DNA of 64,000 bases from Fulvivirga sp. Its GTDB lineage: Bacteria > Bacteroidota > Bacteroidia > Cytophagales > Cyclobacteriaceae. The translations under genes were made by a program, and so were the position numbers. The notes below the pieces were generated by a model, which saw nothing but the letters and a program-made list of their open reading frames with translations, did no database searches and was not told the origin of the DNA. The stretch is taken from positions 1 to 64,000 of the forward strand of contig JANQLQ010000049.1 in the NCBI GenBank assembly GCA_028280565.1. The letters are read 5' to 3'. Below are positions 8,964 to 19,234 of the stretch, one piece after another. Every line of letters begins with the position of its first letter. Positions within the stretch are counted from its first letter, which is position 1.

Positions 8964-11900
8964 TCAGAAAGTAATGTTAAGATTGACACCGTAACTTTTA
9001 GTATTCGGGTTATTGAAGTAATCATACCCGAGTACGTTACTGGAGTCCCCGGTGAGGTTGGTCTCAGGATCAATGCCCGTGTAGTCCGTGATCAAGAATA
9101 AGTTCCTGGCGTTCACCCCGACGCTCACGGCTGAGAAAGGAAGCTGGCCCAGTAGTTTTTGGGGCAAGTCATACGAGAGTGATATGTCTCGCATTCTTAT
9201 CCACGAGCCATCCTCTATGGTGAGCTCGGTCAAGTTGACAAAACCATAGTTTTCATAAAAGTTAGTGCCGCCATCGGTGCCCCCTTTGATCACTTCGATG
9301 GTATTGGGCCTGGTGGTCGGTACTATGGAGCCGTCGTCTTCTACTTGTCCTATCACTCCATCAAAGATCACTCGTTCGTTCCTGTCGGCGGTTTCGGCGC
9401 CTACACCAAAATTGTTAAGCACGCCTTTGGTGCCATTGTATACATCGCCGCCTTCCCGTATATCCAGCAGGAAACTCAAAGTGAATCCCCTGTAACTGAA
9501 TGTATTGCGAAAACCTAACAAGAAATCCGGGTTTGGATCGCCGACGATCCCCTCGGTGGGGTCCTCGAAAGGCATACCATCTTCCTCGTTGATCACCATG
9601 TTGCCGTTTTCATCCCGCAGGAACCGTGTGCCGAAAAAGATCCCGTAGGGCTGTCCTTCGGCAATACGTTGGGTTCCAAATGGATCTATCGTGATGAAAG
9701 GTATTCCTTCTGCCAATCGTTCTACCTTATTCCTGATCCGTGTGAAATTGATCCCCGCGTCATAGGTGAATCCCCCACTATTCACTACATTGGCGGTGAG
9801 CGCAGCTTCGAATCCTTTGTTATTCAGTTCCGCCGAGTTTACCGCTCGCTGTTGCCTGCCACTGGCACTGGGCAGGGTAATGTTTAGGATCGCATCGGTC
9901 GTGGTGGCATCGAAATACGTGATGTCCAGTGCGATTTTTCCATCAAAAAATTGAAGGTCAGCTCCAAATTCTATCGTGGTGGTTTCCTCCGCTCTCAATT
10001 CATTGTTGCCAAGAAGGGTATTCGGATTAAAGGCATTTAAGCTAAGCGCGGGAAAGATCACCCCTTGGGGATTAGTCCACCCGTCACGCACTCTTGTTTG
10101 TACGAAACCGTTGTTCGTGACTCCAAAGGGAGCGTCATTACCTACTTGTCCCCACGATGCTCTTAGTTTACCATAAGAGAGAACATTACTACTCACGCCA
10201 AAAGTTTGTGTGAAATCCCATCCTATACTAGCCGCAGGATAGAAAAAGCTGTTGTTATCTTCTGGCAAAGTAGAGGACCAGTCGTTCCTACCGCTGAGAT
10301 TGACAAAAAATTGATTGGCATAATTCAGCGTTACGGTGCCAAACAGCCCGTAAAGTTCACGTCGTGTAACGCCCTCCGACACGTTGACGGATGTGGCGCT
10401 GGCAATGTTAAAAAAGCCGGGAGACGCTAACCCTTGCCCGTCAATTCGGTTTATATGAACGTCTTTATTAAAGTAATTGTGTCCTACGGTGGCGTTCAGG
10501 TCCAGGTTTTCCGTGATATCGGTATTGACGGTGACTAAAAAGTCCGAGTTGATATCTGTGCTGCTTATGGTTTGATTGATGACCTGTCCTACTTGCACAC
10601 TGGATGAGTTTACATCGTTCCTGAATACCCTATCGTCGCCATAGGTATCGACACCTAAGCGGTAGGTTATGTTAAGCCAGGGGAGGGCATCGTAAGCTAA
10701 TTGGGTATACCCAATGATCCTATTCACGTCATCCGTACTGAAGTTCTTAAATACTGTGAAATAAGGATTATCATAGATGCTTCCTCCACGGTAAGCGCGC
10801 TGCGTGCCGTCGTCTTCAAAGATAAACCCGGCGCTATTATCAAAAGTCGGGGAAGTACGAAGCAGGCCGAGCATTACGCCGGAGGTATTGGAACCATTCT
10901 GAACCCGTTTTCCACCAGAATTGATGTATGTAGCGGATAGCGTAGCTGTAAAATTATTAAATAGTTCCGCGCTGGTCGTAGCCCTAAAGCTTGTACGTGC
11001 AAAGTTGCTGTTGGGCATGATCCCTGTTTGATCTAATCGCCCCACGGAAAAGAAATAGCTGGTTTTTTCTGTTCCGCCGGAGACACTCAAGTTGTGCGTT
11101 ACGTTGGAGCCATCTTCAAAGAAGTCACCAGGATTATCGTAAGAATTGGGGATCCTGTTCGTTGCCGTGGGGTCGTCAGCCAGCACGATCAGCCCATTTG
11201 CGTCCCATCGTGACGGTGTGGTAGAATACCTCAGGTCTGAGATCCTCGGCCCCCAGCTGGCACGTTGGGAGGAGCCGGTCATAGCGGCCTGGAAAGTGGG
11301 CACAAAAACGTCTGACCCTTCGAAAGTCTCCACTACACTGCCTTGGGCAAATTCTCGTTGCAGATCAGGCAATTGGTTTACACGATCAATGGAATAGCCA
11401 AACGAGTACCTGATCCGTGCAGGCTTGTTTCGTTCGCCCTTTTTTGTCGTAATGACTACTGCGCCATTAGCGGCCCGGATACCATAAAGCACAGTGGCTG
11501 CAGGACCTTTGAGTACCGTTAAAGAAGCTACGTCTTCAGGATTAATGTCTACAGCCCTGTTGGAGTTTGTGACCCCTCCCGAACCCAGGTCAGCTACGTC
11601 GTCTTCAGGTGAATCTACCGTGTTAAAGGTAGAATTATCAATAGGTACCCCGTCGATGACAAAAAGCGGCCCGTTACTTCCTTGTACGGATTTGTTGCCC
11701 CGTATCCTTATTTGTGCTGCCGCCCCGGGTGTTCCGCTGGCGTTGGTCACCTGTACCCCGGCTATTTTTCCGCTCAGGGCAGATACAAAATTCGTCTCGC
11801 GAGCTTGCCGGATCTCATCGGCATCTACATTTTGTATGGAGTATCCAAGTTCCCTTTTGTTGGCTTCAATCCCGGCGGCGGTAACCACCACTTCGCTTAG

Positions 11901-12209
11901 CTGCCGTACATCGGAGGTTAATTGGATATCTATAACGTTCCTTGACCCGATCTCTTCTTCTTCCGTTATGAAACCGATAAATGAAAACACCAAGACGGAG
12001 CCATTAGCGGGGACTACTAGTGAATACTTGCCGTTCAGATCCGTGACGGTACCCACCGTGGTGCCTCTCACGAGTACGTTTACCCCTGGTAATACGGCGC
12101 CATCATCTAATGACACCACTGTGCCCGTTACGGTCTTATCCTGCGCTGTGCTTTCAGAATAACATAGGGCTACCATTAAGATTAATAGTAAAATCTTTTT
12201 CATAAGCAT
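8964..12209 (-). CDS. SusC/RagA-family TonB-linked outer-membrane protein
   Basis: Signal peptide, CarboxypepD_reg-like VTGTVVSLDDGAVLPGVNVLVRGTTVGTVTDLNGKYSL, plug domain IRIRGNKSVQGSNGPLFVIDGVPID, C-terminal beta barrel. Confidence 0.95.
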   Translation of the reverse strand: MLMKKILLLILMVALCYSESTAQDKTVTGTVVSLDDGAVLPGVNVLVRGTTVGTVTDLNGKYSLVVPANGSVLVFSFIGFITEEEEIGSRNVIDIQLTSDVRQLSEVVVTAAGIEANKRELGYSIQNVDADEIRQARETNFVSALSGKIAGVQVTNASGTPGAAAQIRIRGNKSVQGSNGPLFVIDGVPIDNSTFNTVDSPEDDVADLGSGGVTNSNRAVDINPEDVASLTVLKGPAATVLYGIRAANGAVVITTKKGERNKPARIRYSFGYSIDRVNQLPDLQREFAQGSVVETFEGSDVFVPTFQAAMTGSSQRASWGPRISDLRYSTTPSRWDANGLIVLADDPTATNRIPNSYDNPGDFFEDGSNVTHNLSVSGGTEKTSYFFSVGRLDQTGIMPNSNFARTSFRATTSAELFNNFTATLSATYINSGGKRVQNGSNTSGVMLGLLRTSPTFDNSAGFIFEDDGTQRAYRGGSIYDNPYFTVFKNFSTDDVNRIIGYTQLAYDALPWLNITYRLGVDTYGDDRVFRNDVNSSSVQVGQVINQTISSTDINSDFLVTVNTDITENLDLNATVGHNYFNKDVHINRIDGQGLASPGFFNIASATSVNVSEGVTRRELYGLFGTVTLNYANQFFVNLSGRNDWSSTLPEDNNSFFYPAASIGWDFTQTFGVSSNVLSYGKLRASWGQVGNDAPFGVTNNGFVQTRVRDGWTNPQGVIFPALSLNAFNPNTLLGNNELRAEETTTIEFGADLQFFDGKIALDITYFDATTTDAILNITLPSASGRQQRAVNSAELNNKGFEAALTANVVNSGGFTYDAGINFTRIRNKVERLAEGIPFITIDPFGTQRIAEGQPYGIFFGTRFLRDENGNMVINEEDGMPFEDPTEGIVGDPNPDFLLGFRNTFSYRGFTLSFLLDIREGGDVYNGTKGVLNNFGVGAETADRNERVIFDGVIGQVEDDGSIVPTTRPNTIEVIKGGTDGGTNFYENYGFVNLTELTIEDGSWIRMRDISLSYDLPQKLLGQLPFSAVSVGVNARNLFLITDYTGIDPETNLTGDSSNVLGYDYFNNPNTKSYGVNLNITF

Positions 12210-12261
12210 TGGTTTAGATTATTTAATATGGCAATTATTCAAAATTGCCAACTGTAAGAAT

Positions 12262-12291
12262 CCAAGGTATGCACTTATGGCAGGGGTCAAA
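12262..12291 (-). promoter_or_regulatory. Possible Bacteroidota-type promoter upstream of the susC-like gene
   Basis: On the minus strand TTTTG-N18-TACCTTGG, close to the TTTG / TAnnTTTG consensus. Confidence 0.3.
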
Positions 12292-12463
12292 ACACGTAGA
12301 TTGTAGGAATCGGGGAGCCGGGTAGCTCTTACGGAATTATGGCCTTAACTTACTGGGATGAATAGGTTCAGGGCGGAGACGCAAGGAGTGGAAAAGAAGG
12401 AGTATGAATTTTGTAACGTAATTTGGAGTAGTTTTTTCACTTTTTGACCCCTTAAATTACCAC

Positions 12464-13345
12464 TTATTTCCCGGCTTTATTGGCTAAATAAACACCTGTT
12501 ATAATGAAGATCATTCCAAGGTAATGCCCGGAATATAGACGTTCGTCATCTATCAACCCCCAGACAACTGCAACGATCGGAATTATGTAAGTCACTGAGC
12601 TGGTAAAAAGAGGTGAGGTGATTTTCACCAATTGATTGAACAGGATCAGGGCTATGGCAGTACCCAAAATGCCAAGCAAGGCAACAGCGCCTAAGGCTGG
12701 GTAAGACCCCTCTACGACTCCTATTTTGCCAGTGAAGCCAGTAAAGAAAAGCAAATAGATCGTAGCTACTGGCCCTACTAAAAAAAGGGATAAACTGGTT
12801 ATAGCCCTCGCATTGAGTTCAGCCAGTTTAAATTTGATCAAGTTGAGATTGATGCTATAAAATAATGTAGCCAGTACCACGAGTAATGCGTATGCATTGA
12901 AGCCAATATTTCCACTAGAGCCAGCAAAGATCAATATACCACAACCTAAAAACCCGAGGATAACCCCGGCAAATTTACGAGCTACCACCTGTTGTGCGAA
13001 GAGTAAAGCACCCAAGATAAGTGTAAATAACGGCGTTAGCGCATTGAGAATCCCAGCCACAGAGCTTGGTATCCTGGTCTGTGCAATAGCAAACAAAAAG
13101 GAGGGGATCAAGCTACCCACAAAACCTACGCTTATCAGCACTACCCAATGTTTCCGGCGTATTTTTTTGAAAGAGCTTAGGGCCAGCGGCAATAGGAAAA
13201 GGTAGGCCGAAACGATACGTAAGGCGCCTACTTCCCCGGCCGAGTATACTAACAAGGCCTTTTTGATCAAAATAAACGAACTGCCCCAGATAGCTGCCAG
13301 TACTAACAGTAATCCCCAAGCGAGCAAATTTTGTTTTTTGTCCAT
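12464..13345 (-). CDS. EamA/DMT-family transporter
   Basis: About 10 TM segments; GLLLVLAAIWGSSFILIKKAL and a second EamA half. Confidence 0.9.
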   Translation of the reverse strand: MDKKQNLLAWGLLLVLAAIWGSSFILIKKALLVYSAGEVGALRIVSAYLFLLPLALSSFKKIRRKHWVVLISVGFVGSLIPSFLFAIAQTRIPSSVAGILNALTPLFTLILGALLFAQQVVARKFAGVILGFLGCGILIFAGSSGNIGFNAYALLVVLATLFYSINLNLIKFKLAELNARAITSLSLFLVGPVATIYLLFFTGFTGKIGVVEGSYPALGAVALLGILGTAIALILFNQLVKITSPLFTSSVTYIIPIVAVVWGLIDDERLYSGHYLGMIFIITGVYLANKAGK

Positions 13346-13361
13346 TAAGCCGCCACGGGGA

Positions 13362-14369
13362 TCAAGCCATTACATGGATATCGAAAGTATGTCTTATTTC
13401 TTCAAGGGTGTCTGCGATCTCTCGGTAAGAATCAGACTCTACCAGCTTTGTGCGGAAAGGCTTAAAATTAGGAATGCCCCGGAAATAATTGGTATAATGC
13501 CTGCGCATTTCAAAAAGCCCTTTTCGCTCCCCTTTCCATTCTACCGAAAAATCAAGGTGCTTACGCGCCACATCCACCCGGTCATTAAGTGTAGGAGGGG
13601 CAAGTTTTTTGCCCGTTTCAAAATAATATTTGATCTCGTTGAATATCCAAGGGTAGCCTATCGCTGCCCTGCCGATCATGATGCCGTCTACCCCGTATTT
13701 TTCCCGGTACTCCAACGCTTTTTCGGGAGAATCTATGTCCCCATTCCCGAAAATGGGAATATGGATATCTTGATGATTTTTTACTTCGGCGATCTTGGTC
13801 CAGTCGGCCTCGCCCTTATACATCTGTTTACGGGTACGACCATGGATGGTGAGGGCTTTTATGCCTACATCCTGCAACCTTTTAGCCACTTCTACAATTT
13901 GTATGGTTTTTTCATCCCATCCGAGCCGTGTTTTTACCGTTACCGGTAAGCTGACCTGCTTCACGATCTCTTCGGTCATCTTTTGCATTTTGGGTAAGTC
14001 CAGCAGGATACCTGCCCCAGCGCCCTTGCAGGCCACTTTTTTTACCGGGCATCCGTAGTTGATATCAATGATCTCCGGGCGGGCCTGTTCGGCGATGGCC
14101 GCTGCTTCCCGCATCGAGTCGATCTTATCCCCAAAGATCTGGATACCGATGGGCCTCTCGTAATCATAGATGTCCAACTTCTGCACACTTTTTTCTGCAT
14201 GACGGATCAGTCCCTCGGAAGAAATAAACTCCGTATACATTAAATCTGCCCCATTTTCCTTACACACTGCGCGGAAGGGAGGATCGCTCACATCTTCCAT
14301 AGGGGCCAGTAGCAATGGAAATTCACCCAGCTCTATATCGTTTATTTTCACCATATGTGCTTTACCCAA
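13362..14369 (-). CDS. dusB: tRNA-dihydrouridine synthase
   Basis: LAPMEDVSDPPFR, DINYGCPVKKVACKGAGAGIL, TIHGRTRKQMYKGEADW, GNGDI; start may be 14354. Confidence 0.92.
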   Translation of the reverse strand: MGKAHMVKINDIELGEFPLLLAPMEDVSDPPFRAVCKENGADLMYTEFISSEGLIRHAEKSVQKLDIYDYERPIGIQIFGDKIDSMREAAAIAEQARPEIIDINYGCPVKKVACKGAGAGILLDLPKMQKMTEEIVKQVSLPVTVKTRLGWDEKTIQIVEVAKRLQDVGIKALTIHGRTRKQMYKGEADWTKIAEVKNHQDIHIPIFGNGDIDSPEKALEYREKYGVDGIMIGRAAIGYPWIFNEIKYYFETGKKLAPPTLNDRVDVARKHLDFSVEWKGERKGLFEMRRHYTNYFRGIPNFKPFRTKLVESDSYREIADTLEEIRHTFDIHVMA

Positions 14370-14409
14370 TCTGCCGAATTAAAAATAAGCCGTAAATTTA
14401 AGCCAATTT

Positions 14410-15369
14410 ATGGACAAATTCGACAATAACTTTCGGCTGCCGGGTGGTCATAGCCCCTCGCTATCGGCCATTATAGCCTTGATTGTATCCTTGCTTGGAT
14501 TCTTTGCCATTGGCCCCTTGGTAGGATTATTACTGGCCATCCCCTTTTATGACGGCCCTGTGCTGGAATTCTCCCAAGGGCTTACGGATCCATTGGCGTC
14601 ACCGAAGTTTAAACTGCCACTTTTTATTATACAAGGCTCTGCCACTTTAGTAGGGTTGTTTGTCGTTCCTGCCATTTATATGTACGCTAGGGAAAAGGTA
14701 AGTATCAAATCTTTTTTTGCTAAACCGCTGGGTATAACGCCATGGCTGATTACGGGGATCGTTACCGTTGTATTTATGACTGTAAATGCAGTCTTTATCG
14801 AATGGAATTTGAATGTTTCTTTCCCCGAGTTCATGAAAGGTTTTGAAAGCTGGGCGCGACAGACCGAGGAAGCTGCCGCAAAAATGACGGAATATCTTAC
14901 GGCATTTGACAGTTTCTCGCAGTTTATGGTAGCATTTTTCGTAATTGCAGTTTTTGCAGCCTTAGGGGAAGAGCTCGTCTTCCGGGGGATCATGCAAAAC
15001 ATGATCCACAAGGCTAACGGTAACATACACATAGCCATCTGGCTCTCGGCGGTCCTGTTCAGCGCAATTCACTTCCAATTTTTTGGTTTTGTTCCTAGGG
15101 TGTTGCTTGGGGCATTGTTTGGATATTTGTATTACTGGTCCGGGAACTTGTGGATCCCCATATTCGCTCATTTTATCAACAACGGGTTTACGCTTGTCAT
15201 GATTTACCTGTATAATTTGGGCCAAGTCAATTTTGATATTGAAAATAGTGAACCTCCTTCGTTGATGGCTGTGGTATTATTCGCTATTATTACCGCTGGT
15301 CTATTATTTTATTTTAGAAATCACTTCCTTAAAAACAATCCCGATGAGCAAATGGCAGAAGGTGTTTAG
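14410..15369 (+). CDS. CPBP-family intramembrane metalloprotease
   Basis: EELVFRGIM, HFQFFGFVPRVLLGALFGYLYYWSGNLWIPIFAHFINNG. Confidence 0.9.
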   Translation: MDKFDNNFRLPGGHSPSLSAIIALIVSLLGFFAIGPLVGLLLAIPFYDGPVLEFSQGLTDPLASPKFKLPLFIIQGSATLVGLFVVPAIYMYAREKVSIKSFFAKPLGITPWLITGIVTVVFMTVNAVFIEWNLNVSFPEFMKGFESWARQTEEAAAKMTEYLTAFDSFSQFMVAFFVIAVFAALGEELVFRGIMQNMIHKANGNIHIAIWLSAVLFSAIHFQFFGFVPRVLLGALFGYLYYWSGNLWIPIFAHFINNGFTLVMIYLYNLGQVNFDIENSEPPSLMAVVLFAIITAGLLFYFRNHFLKNNPDEQMAEGV

Positions 15370-15553
15370 CGCTTTTGAGTCGTACAAGGCGGAAATTGTG
15401 AAGGATGTGTTGGAAAGCAACGGCCTAAATCCTGTGATTATCAATAAGAAAGACTCATCTTACGCCAGTTTTGGGCAAATTGAAGTGCACGTGGCCGCTG
15501 AAGAAGTGATCAAGTCATTGAACATTATCGAAAATGACATCAGTTTTGGGTAA
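15344..15553 (+). CDS. DUF2007-like small protein
   Basis: 69 aa; KVFSAFESYKAEIVKDVLESNGLNPVIINKKDSSY...GQIEVHVAAEE; overlaps both neighbours. Confidence 0.75.
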   Translation: MSKWQKVFSAFESYKAEIVKDVLESNGLNPVIINKKDSSYASFGQIEVHVAAEEVIKSLNIIENDISFG

Positions 15554-16370
15554 GTTAAGCAACCTTGTACAGCGGGTCATTGCCGCCGTACTGGGTGCCG
15601 GGGTCATCCTAGGGGGGATCTATTATGGTGCGTGGTCCTATTTCACTATTTTTTTCTTGATCAGTATGATCACCCAGTTAGAGTTTTATAAACTGGTAGG
15701 CTTGGACGGTATGCTGCCCTTAAAAACGTTTGGCACCTTTTCAGGGTCTTTTATTTTTCTTATTTCTTTCCTGGTGGAAAGCAGCACGATCCACGAGAAG
15801 TATTATTTCACGATTTTCCCGGTGGTGGCTTGCGTATATATGATCTACTTGTACCGTAAACAGATCAAGAAGCCTTTTCGGGGAGTGGCGTTTACTTTCC
15901 TAGGGATAATTTATGTATCCATACCGTTTTCGCTTATCAACGTGATGGCGTTCCATCCCGGGCAGTATACAGGCCAGCTTATCATTGGTTCTATGCTCAT
16001 TTTATGGGCCAGTGACACAGGTGCATACTTTGCCGGGGTACGTTTTGGCAAGCGCAAGCTTTTTGAACGGGTTTCACCAAAAAAATCATGGGAGGGCAGC
16101 TTAGGTGGATTTGTACTGGCTATGGCCATGGCTTTTGGTATTTCTAAAATACCTTTTTTCGGGTTAGAGACCTGGCAGTGGACCACCTTGGCACTGATCA
16201 TAGTAGTTACAGGTACTTTTGGAGACCTGGTAGAATCTTTGTTCAAGAGAAGCATCGCCATTAAAGATTCAAGCCGGCTGATCCCCGGGCACGGCGGCTT
16301 CCTGGATCGTTTTGACGGCCTTTTGCTGGCGGCGCCTTTTATTGTAGCATTCCTCAAATTATTTGAATAA
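15534..16370 (+). CDS. cdsA: Phosphatidate cytidylyltransferase
   Basis: Multi-TM; SPKKSWEGSLGG and GDLVESLFKRSIAIKDSSRLIPGHGGFLDRFDG. Confidence 0.93.
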   Translation: MTSVLGKLSNLVQRVIAAVLGAGVILGGIYYGAWSYFTIFFLISMITQLEFYKLVGLDGMLPLKTFGTFSGSFIFLISFLVESSTIHEKYYFTIFPVVACVYMIYLYRKQIKKPFRGVAFTFLGIIYVSIPFSLINVMAFHPGQYTGQLIIGSMLILWASDTGAYFAGVRFGKRKLFERVSPKKSWEGSLGGFVLAMAMAFGISKIPFFGLETWQWTTLALIIVVTGTFGDLVESLFKRSIAIKDSSRLIPGHGGFLDRFDGLLLAAPFIVAFLKLFE

Positions 16371-16489
16371 CCTAAGGGTCATAACAAACGCCGTTTTTGT
16401 GCGGTTTAACGGTTTTCGTAAAATTCTGATTAGAGAAATGACAAATTTTGGGTTTATTTGCAAACGTTTCCAAACACACAGAATAATCT

Positions 16490-17764
16490 ATGGGTTATAT
16501 TGAGCCGGCCCCGCTGAAGGATGAGACTAATCCTTTCGAGGCAATGATGTCGAGATTCCACATTGCTTCCCAGATCCTCGGCCTGGATGACGAAGTTTAT
16601 AACGTACTGAAGTCTCCCGCTAAACAGGTTATCGTTTCACTGCCCATCACCATGGATGATGGGTCGATCCGTGTTTTTGATGGCTACCGGGTGATCCACT
16701 CAAATATCCTAGGACCCTCGAAAGGGGGTATCCGTTTTGATCCCGGGGTGAATTTGGACGAGGTAAAAGCGCTTGCTGCCTGGATGACTTGGAAATGTGC
16801 CGTGGTGGACATTCCCTACGGAGGGGCGAAAGGAGGTATTCAATGTAACCCACGGGAGATGTCATCAGGAGAAATAGAACGGCTGATGCGTGCGTACACC
16901 TTGGCTATGATCGAGATCTTTGGTCCTGACCGGGATATTCCCGCTCCTGATATGGGCACGGGGCCGCGAGAAATGGCCTGGCTCATGGACGAATTCTCCC
17001 GGACCCAGGGGATGACGATCAATTCCGTAGTTACGGGTAAGCCTCTCGTACTAGGCGGATCCTTAGGACGTACCGAGGCTACAGGCCGGGGGGTGATGGT
17101 TTCCGCGCTGGCGGCCATGGAAAAACTCAAGATCAATCCTTATAAATCTACATGCGCTGTGCAGGGCTTTGGTAATGTGGGCTCGTTTGCCGCGTTACTG
17201 CTGGCTGAACGGGGAGCAAAAGTAGTGGCGGTCAGTGACATTTCTGGGGCATACTACAATGGCGCAGGTATAGATATAGAGGCGGCCATTGAATATCGTA
17301 ATGCTAATAATGGTACCATGGAAGGATATTCCGGGGCAGAAAAAATAGATGGCAACGAGATACTGGAACTGGAAGTGGACGTGTTAGTACCAGCGGCCAT
17401 GGAGGATGTGATCAACTCGCGTAATGCCGAAAACATTAAAGCACGATTAATTGTAGAAGGGGCAAACGGCCCCACATCGGCAAAGGCAGACACGATCATT
17501 AACGACAAAGGCATCATGGTAGCTCCTGATATTTTGGCCAATGCGGGCGGTGTAACCGTGTCTTACTTCGAATGGGTACAGAATCGCTTGGGATATAAAT
17601 GGACGGGCGAACGTGTGAACAGGCGTTCAGATCGTATTATGAAGGATGCTTTTGACAATGTGTACCGGACGTCGCAAGAATATGACGTATCGATGCGTAT
17701 TGCGGCCTACATCGTGGCAATTGATAAAGTAGCGAAAACCTATAAGTTCCGTGGTGGTTATTAA
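16490..17764 (+). CDS. Glu/Leu/Phe/Val dehydrogenase
   Basis: GPSKGGIRFDPGVN, WKCAVVDIPYGGAKGGI, PAPDMGTGPREMAW, VQGFGNVGS. Confidence 0.93.
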   Translation: MGYIEPAPLKDETNPFEAMMSRFHIASQILGLDDEVYNVLKSPAKQVIVSLPITMDDGSIRVFDGYRVIHSNILGPSKGGIRFDPGVNLDEVKALAAWMTWKCAVVDIPYGGAKGGIQCNPREMSSGEIERLMRAYTLAMIEIFGPDRDIPAPDMGTGPREMAWLMDEFSRTQGMTINSVVTGKPLVLGGSLGRTEATGRGVMVSALAAMEKLKINPYKSTCAVQGFGNVGSFAALLLAERGAKVVAVSDISGAYYNGAGIDIEAAIEYRNANNGTMEGYSGAEKIDGNEILELEVDVLVPAAMEDVINSRNAENIKARLIVEGANGPTSAKADTIINDKGIMVAPDILANAGGVTVSYFEWVQNRLGYKWTGERVNRRSDRIMKDAFDNVYRTSQEYDVSMRIAAYIVAIDKVAKTYKFRGGY

Positions 17765-17829
17765 CCCAGGGGAAGCCCATTAAAATACGGTACGTTTTTA
17801 GGGTAGTTTCTGATTAAGACACATAAGCT

Positions 17830-18486
17830 TTGACAATACATAAAGAAGGAAGGACCCTTTTAGCGGTCCTATTGATCATACTCACAGTAGTAAATCTTGT
17901 AGCCTACAATTATATTGGAGGTACAATTATTTTCCAGGTGTCGCTGGGCGTAAGCGTAGTACTCTTTTTATTAGTGTTACAATTTTTCAGGAGCCCGAAG
18001 ATCCATTGTCCAGTCAATGATAAGCATGTGATAGCCCCGGCAGATGGAAAAGTGGTAGTGATTGAAGAGACGGCAGAGGGAGAATACCTAAAAGACAAAC
18101 GTATCCAAGTATCCATTTTTATGTCGCCCATCAATGTTCATGTGAACAGGATGCCGGTGAAAGGTATCATCGACTACTTTAAATACCACCCGGGCAAATA
18201 CCTAGTGGCTTGGCACCCTAAGTCCAGCACAGAAAACGAACGCACCACCGTGGTGGCCAAAATGGATAACGGTACGCCCATACTCTTTCGCCAAATTGCG
18301 GGAGCTATGGCGCGGAGGATTAAGTGCTACCTCTCTGAAGGAGATAAACTATCCCAGGGGCAGGAATTCGGGTTTATAAAATTCGGTTCACGCGTAGATG
18401 TTTTCCTTCCTTTGGGGACAGATGTTCTTGTAAACATTGGCGACAAGACCAAGGCCGGGATGACTGTACTGGCTGAGCTTAACTAA
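17830..18486 (+). CDS. psd: Phosphatidylserine decarboxylase family protein
   Basis: VIAPADGKVVVIEE, FMSPINVHVNRMPVKG, FGFIKFGSRVDVFLP (G-S cleavage context); TTG start. Confidence 0.88.
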   Translation: MTIHKEGRTLLAVLLIILTVVNLVAYNYIGGTIIFQVSLGVSVVLFLLVLQFFRSPKIHCPVNDKHVIAPADGKVVVIEETAEGEYLKDKRIQVSIFMSPINVHVNRMPVKGIIDYFKYHPGKYLVAWHPKSSTENERTTVVAKMDNGTPILFRQIAGAMARRIKCYLSEGDKLSQGQEFGFIKFGSRVDVFLPLGTDVLVNIGDKTKAGMTVLAELN

Positions 18487-18965
18487 AGCTTCGATTCCAC
18501 CAGCTTCATTATCTTTTCAAGATACACTTGGTCAGTCGTATCAAAATCATTGACTTGGTCACTGTCTACATCTAAAACCAATTGTACCTCCTCATTTTTA
18601 AAACCGGGGAGTACGATCTCCGACCTGGAATCCGAGCTACAGGCAATATGCCCGGGAAACTGCTCTATGTCAGGCACCAGTATTGTTTTTCCTTTTTCCC
18701 AGGCCGTTCCACATACGCCTTTTCCTTTTTTGATGCGGGTGCAGGCAATGGGGCCCTGGAAAGGCCCTAGTACCAATTCGTCGTCTTTTACCAAGTAAAA
18801 TCCTACCCAAAAAAAGCCCATTCCGAATTTCAAGGCGGATGAAACGTTGGCGAGGTTTGCGACCAGGTCGGGTTCGTTACTGAGCAGGCCTTCTATCTGT
18901 GGCAGTAAAGTTTCATATTTTTCTTTTTTATCCGTGGAGGTGGGTATGATCAATTCTTCAGCCAT
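18483..18965 (-). CDS. GAF-domain free methionine-(R)-sulfoxide reductase-like protein
   Basis: GAF fold; GPFQGPIACTRIKKGKGVCGTAWEKGKTILVPDIEQFPGHIACSSDSRSEIVLP with three Cys. Confidence 0.88.
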   Translation of the reverse strand: MAEELIIPTSTDKKEKYETLLPQIEGLLSNEPDLVANLANVSSALKFGMGFFWVGFYLVKDDELVLGPFQGPIACTRIKKGKGVCGTAWEKGKTILVPDIEQFPGHIACSSDSRSEIVLPGFKNEEVQLVLDVDSDQVNDFDTTDQVYLEKIMKLVESKL

Positions 18966-19234
18966 ATTCGTTTACAAATGTTTCTTGGTTACATCTTTAT
19001 AACTTCTTACTTCAGCAAGGGAAAACTCGCAGGGTTTTCCAACCAGGTATTTCGTTTTCACTTAGCCCAATCTTTACCTCTTTCTTTCATGTTCGCGGAA
19101 GGTTGACCCCCGGTTGTTTTAGGCTCATCGATCGGTCTCTATAACAATATTAGTTTCTTTAGAAAAGTTCAAAGTTATCACTTACATCTAAATGGCAAGT
19201 ATGGTCTTATACAAAAAGAGTTTTGATCACGAGT

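Noticed and set aside
11494-12162. 222-aa plus-strand ORF opposite susC
   Set aside because: Antisense shadow of a long, clearly coding SusC gene; Ser/Thr/Pro-rich composition typical of a mirrored frame.
13263-13949. 228-aa plus-strand ORF opposite eamA/dusB
   Set aside because: Crosses the border of two well-supported minus-strand genes; antisense artefact.
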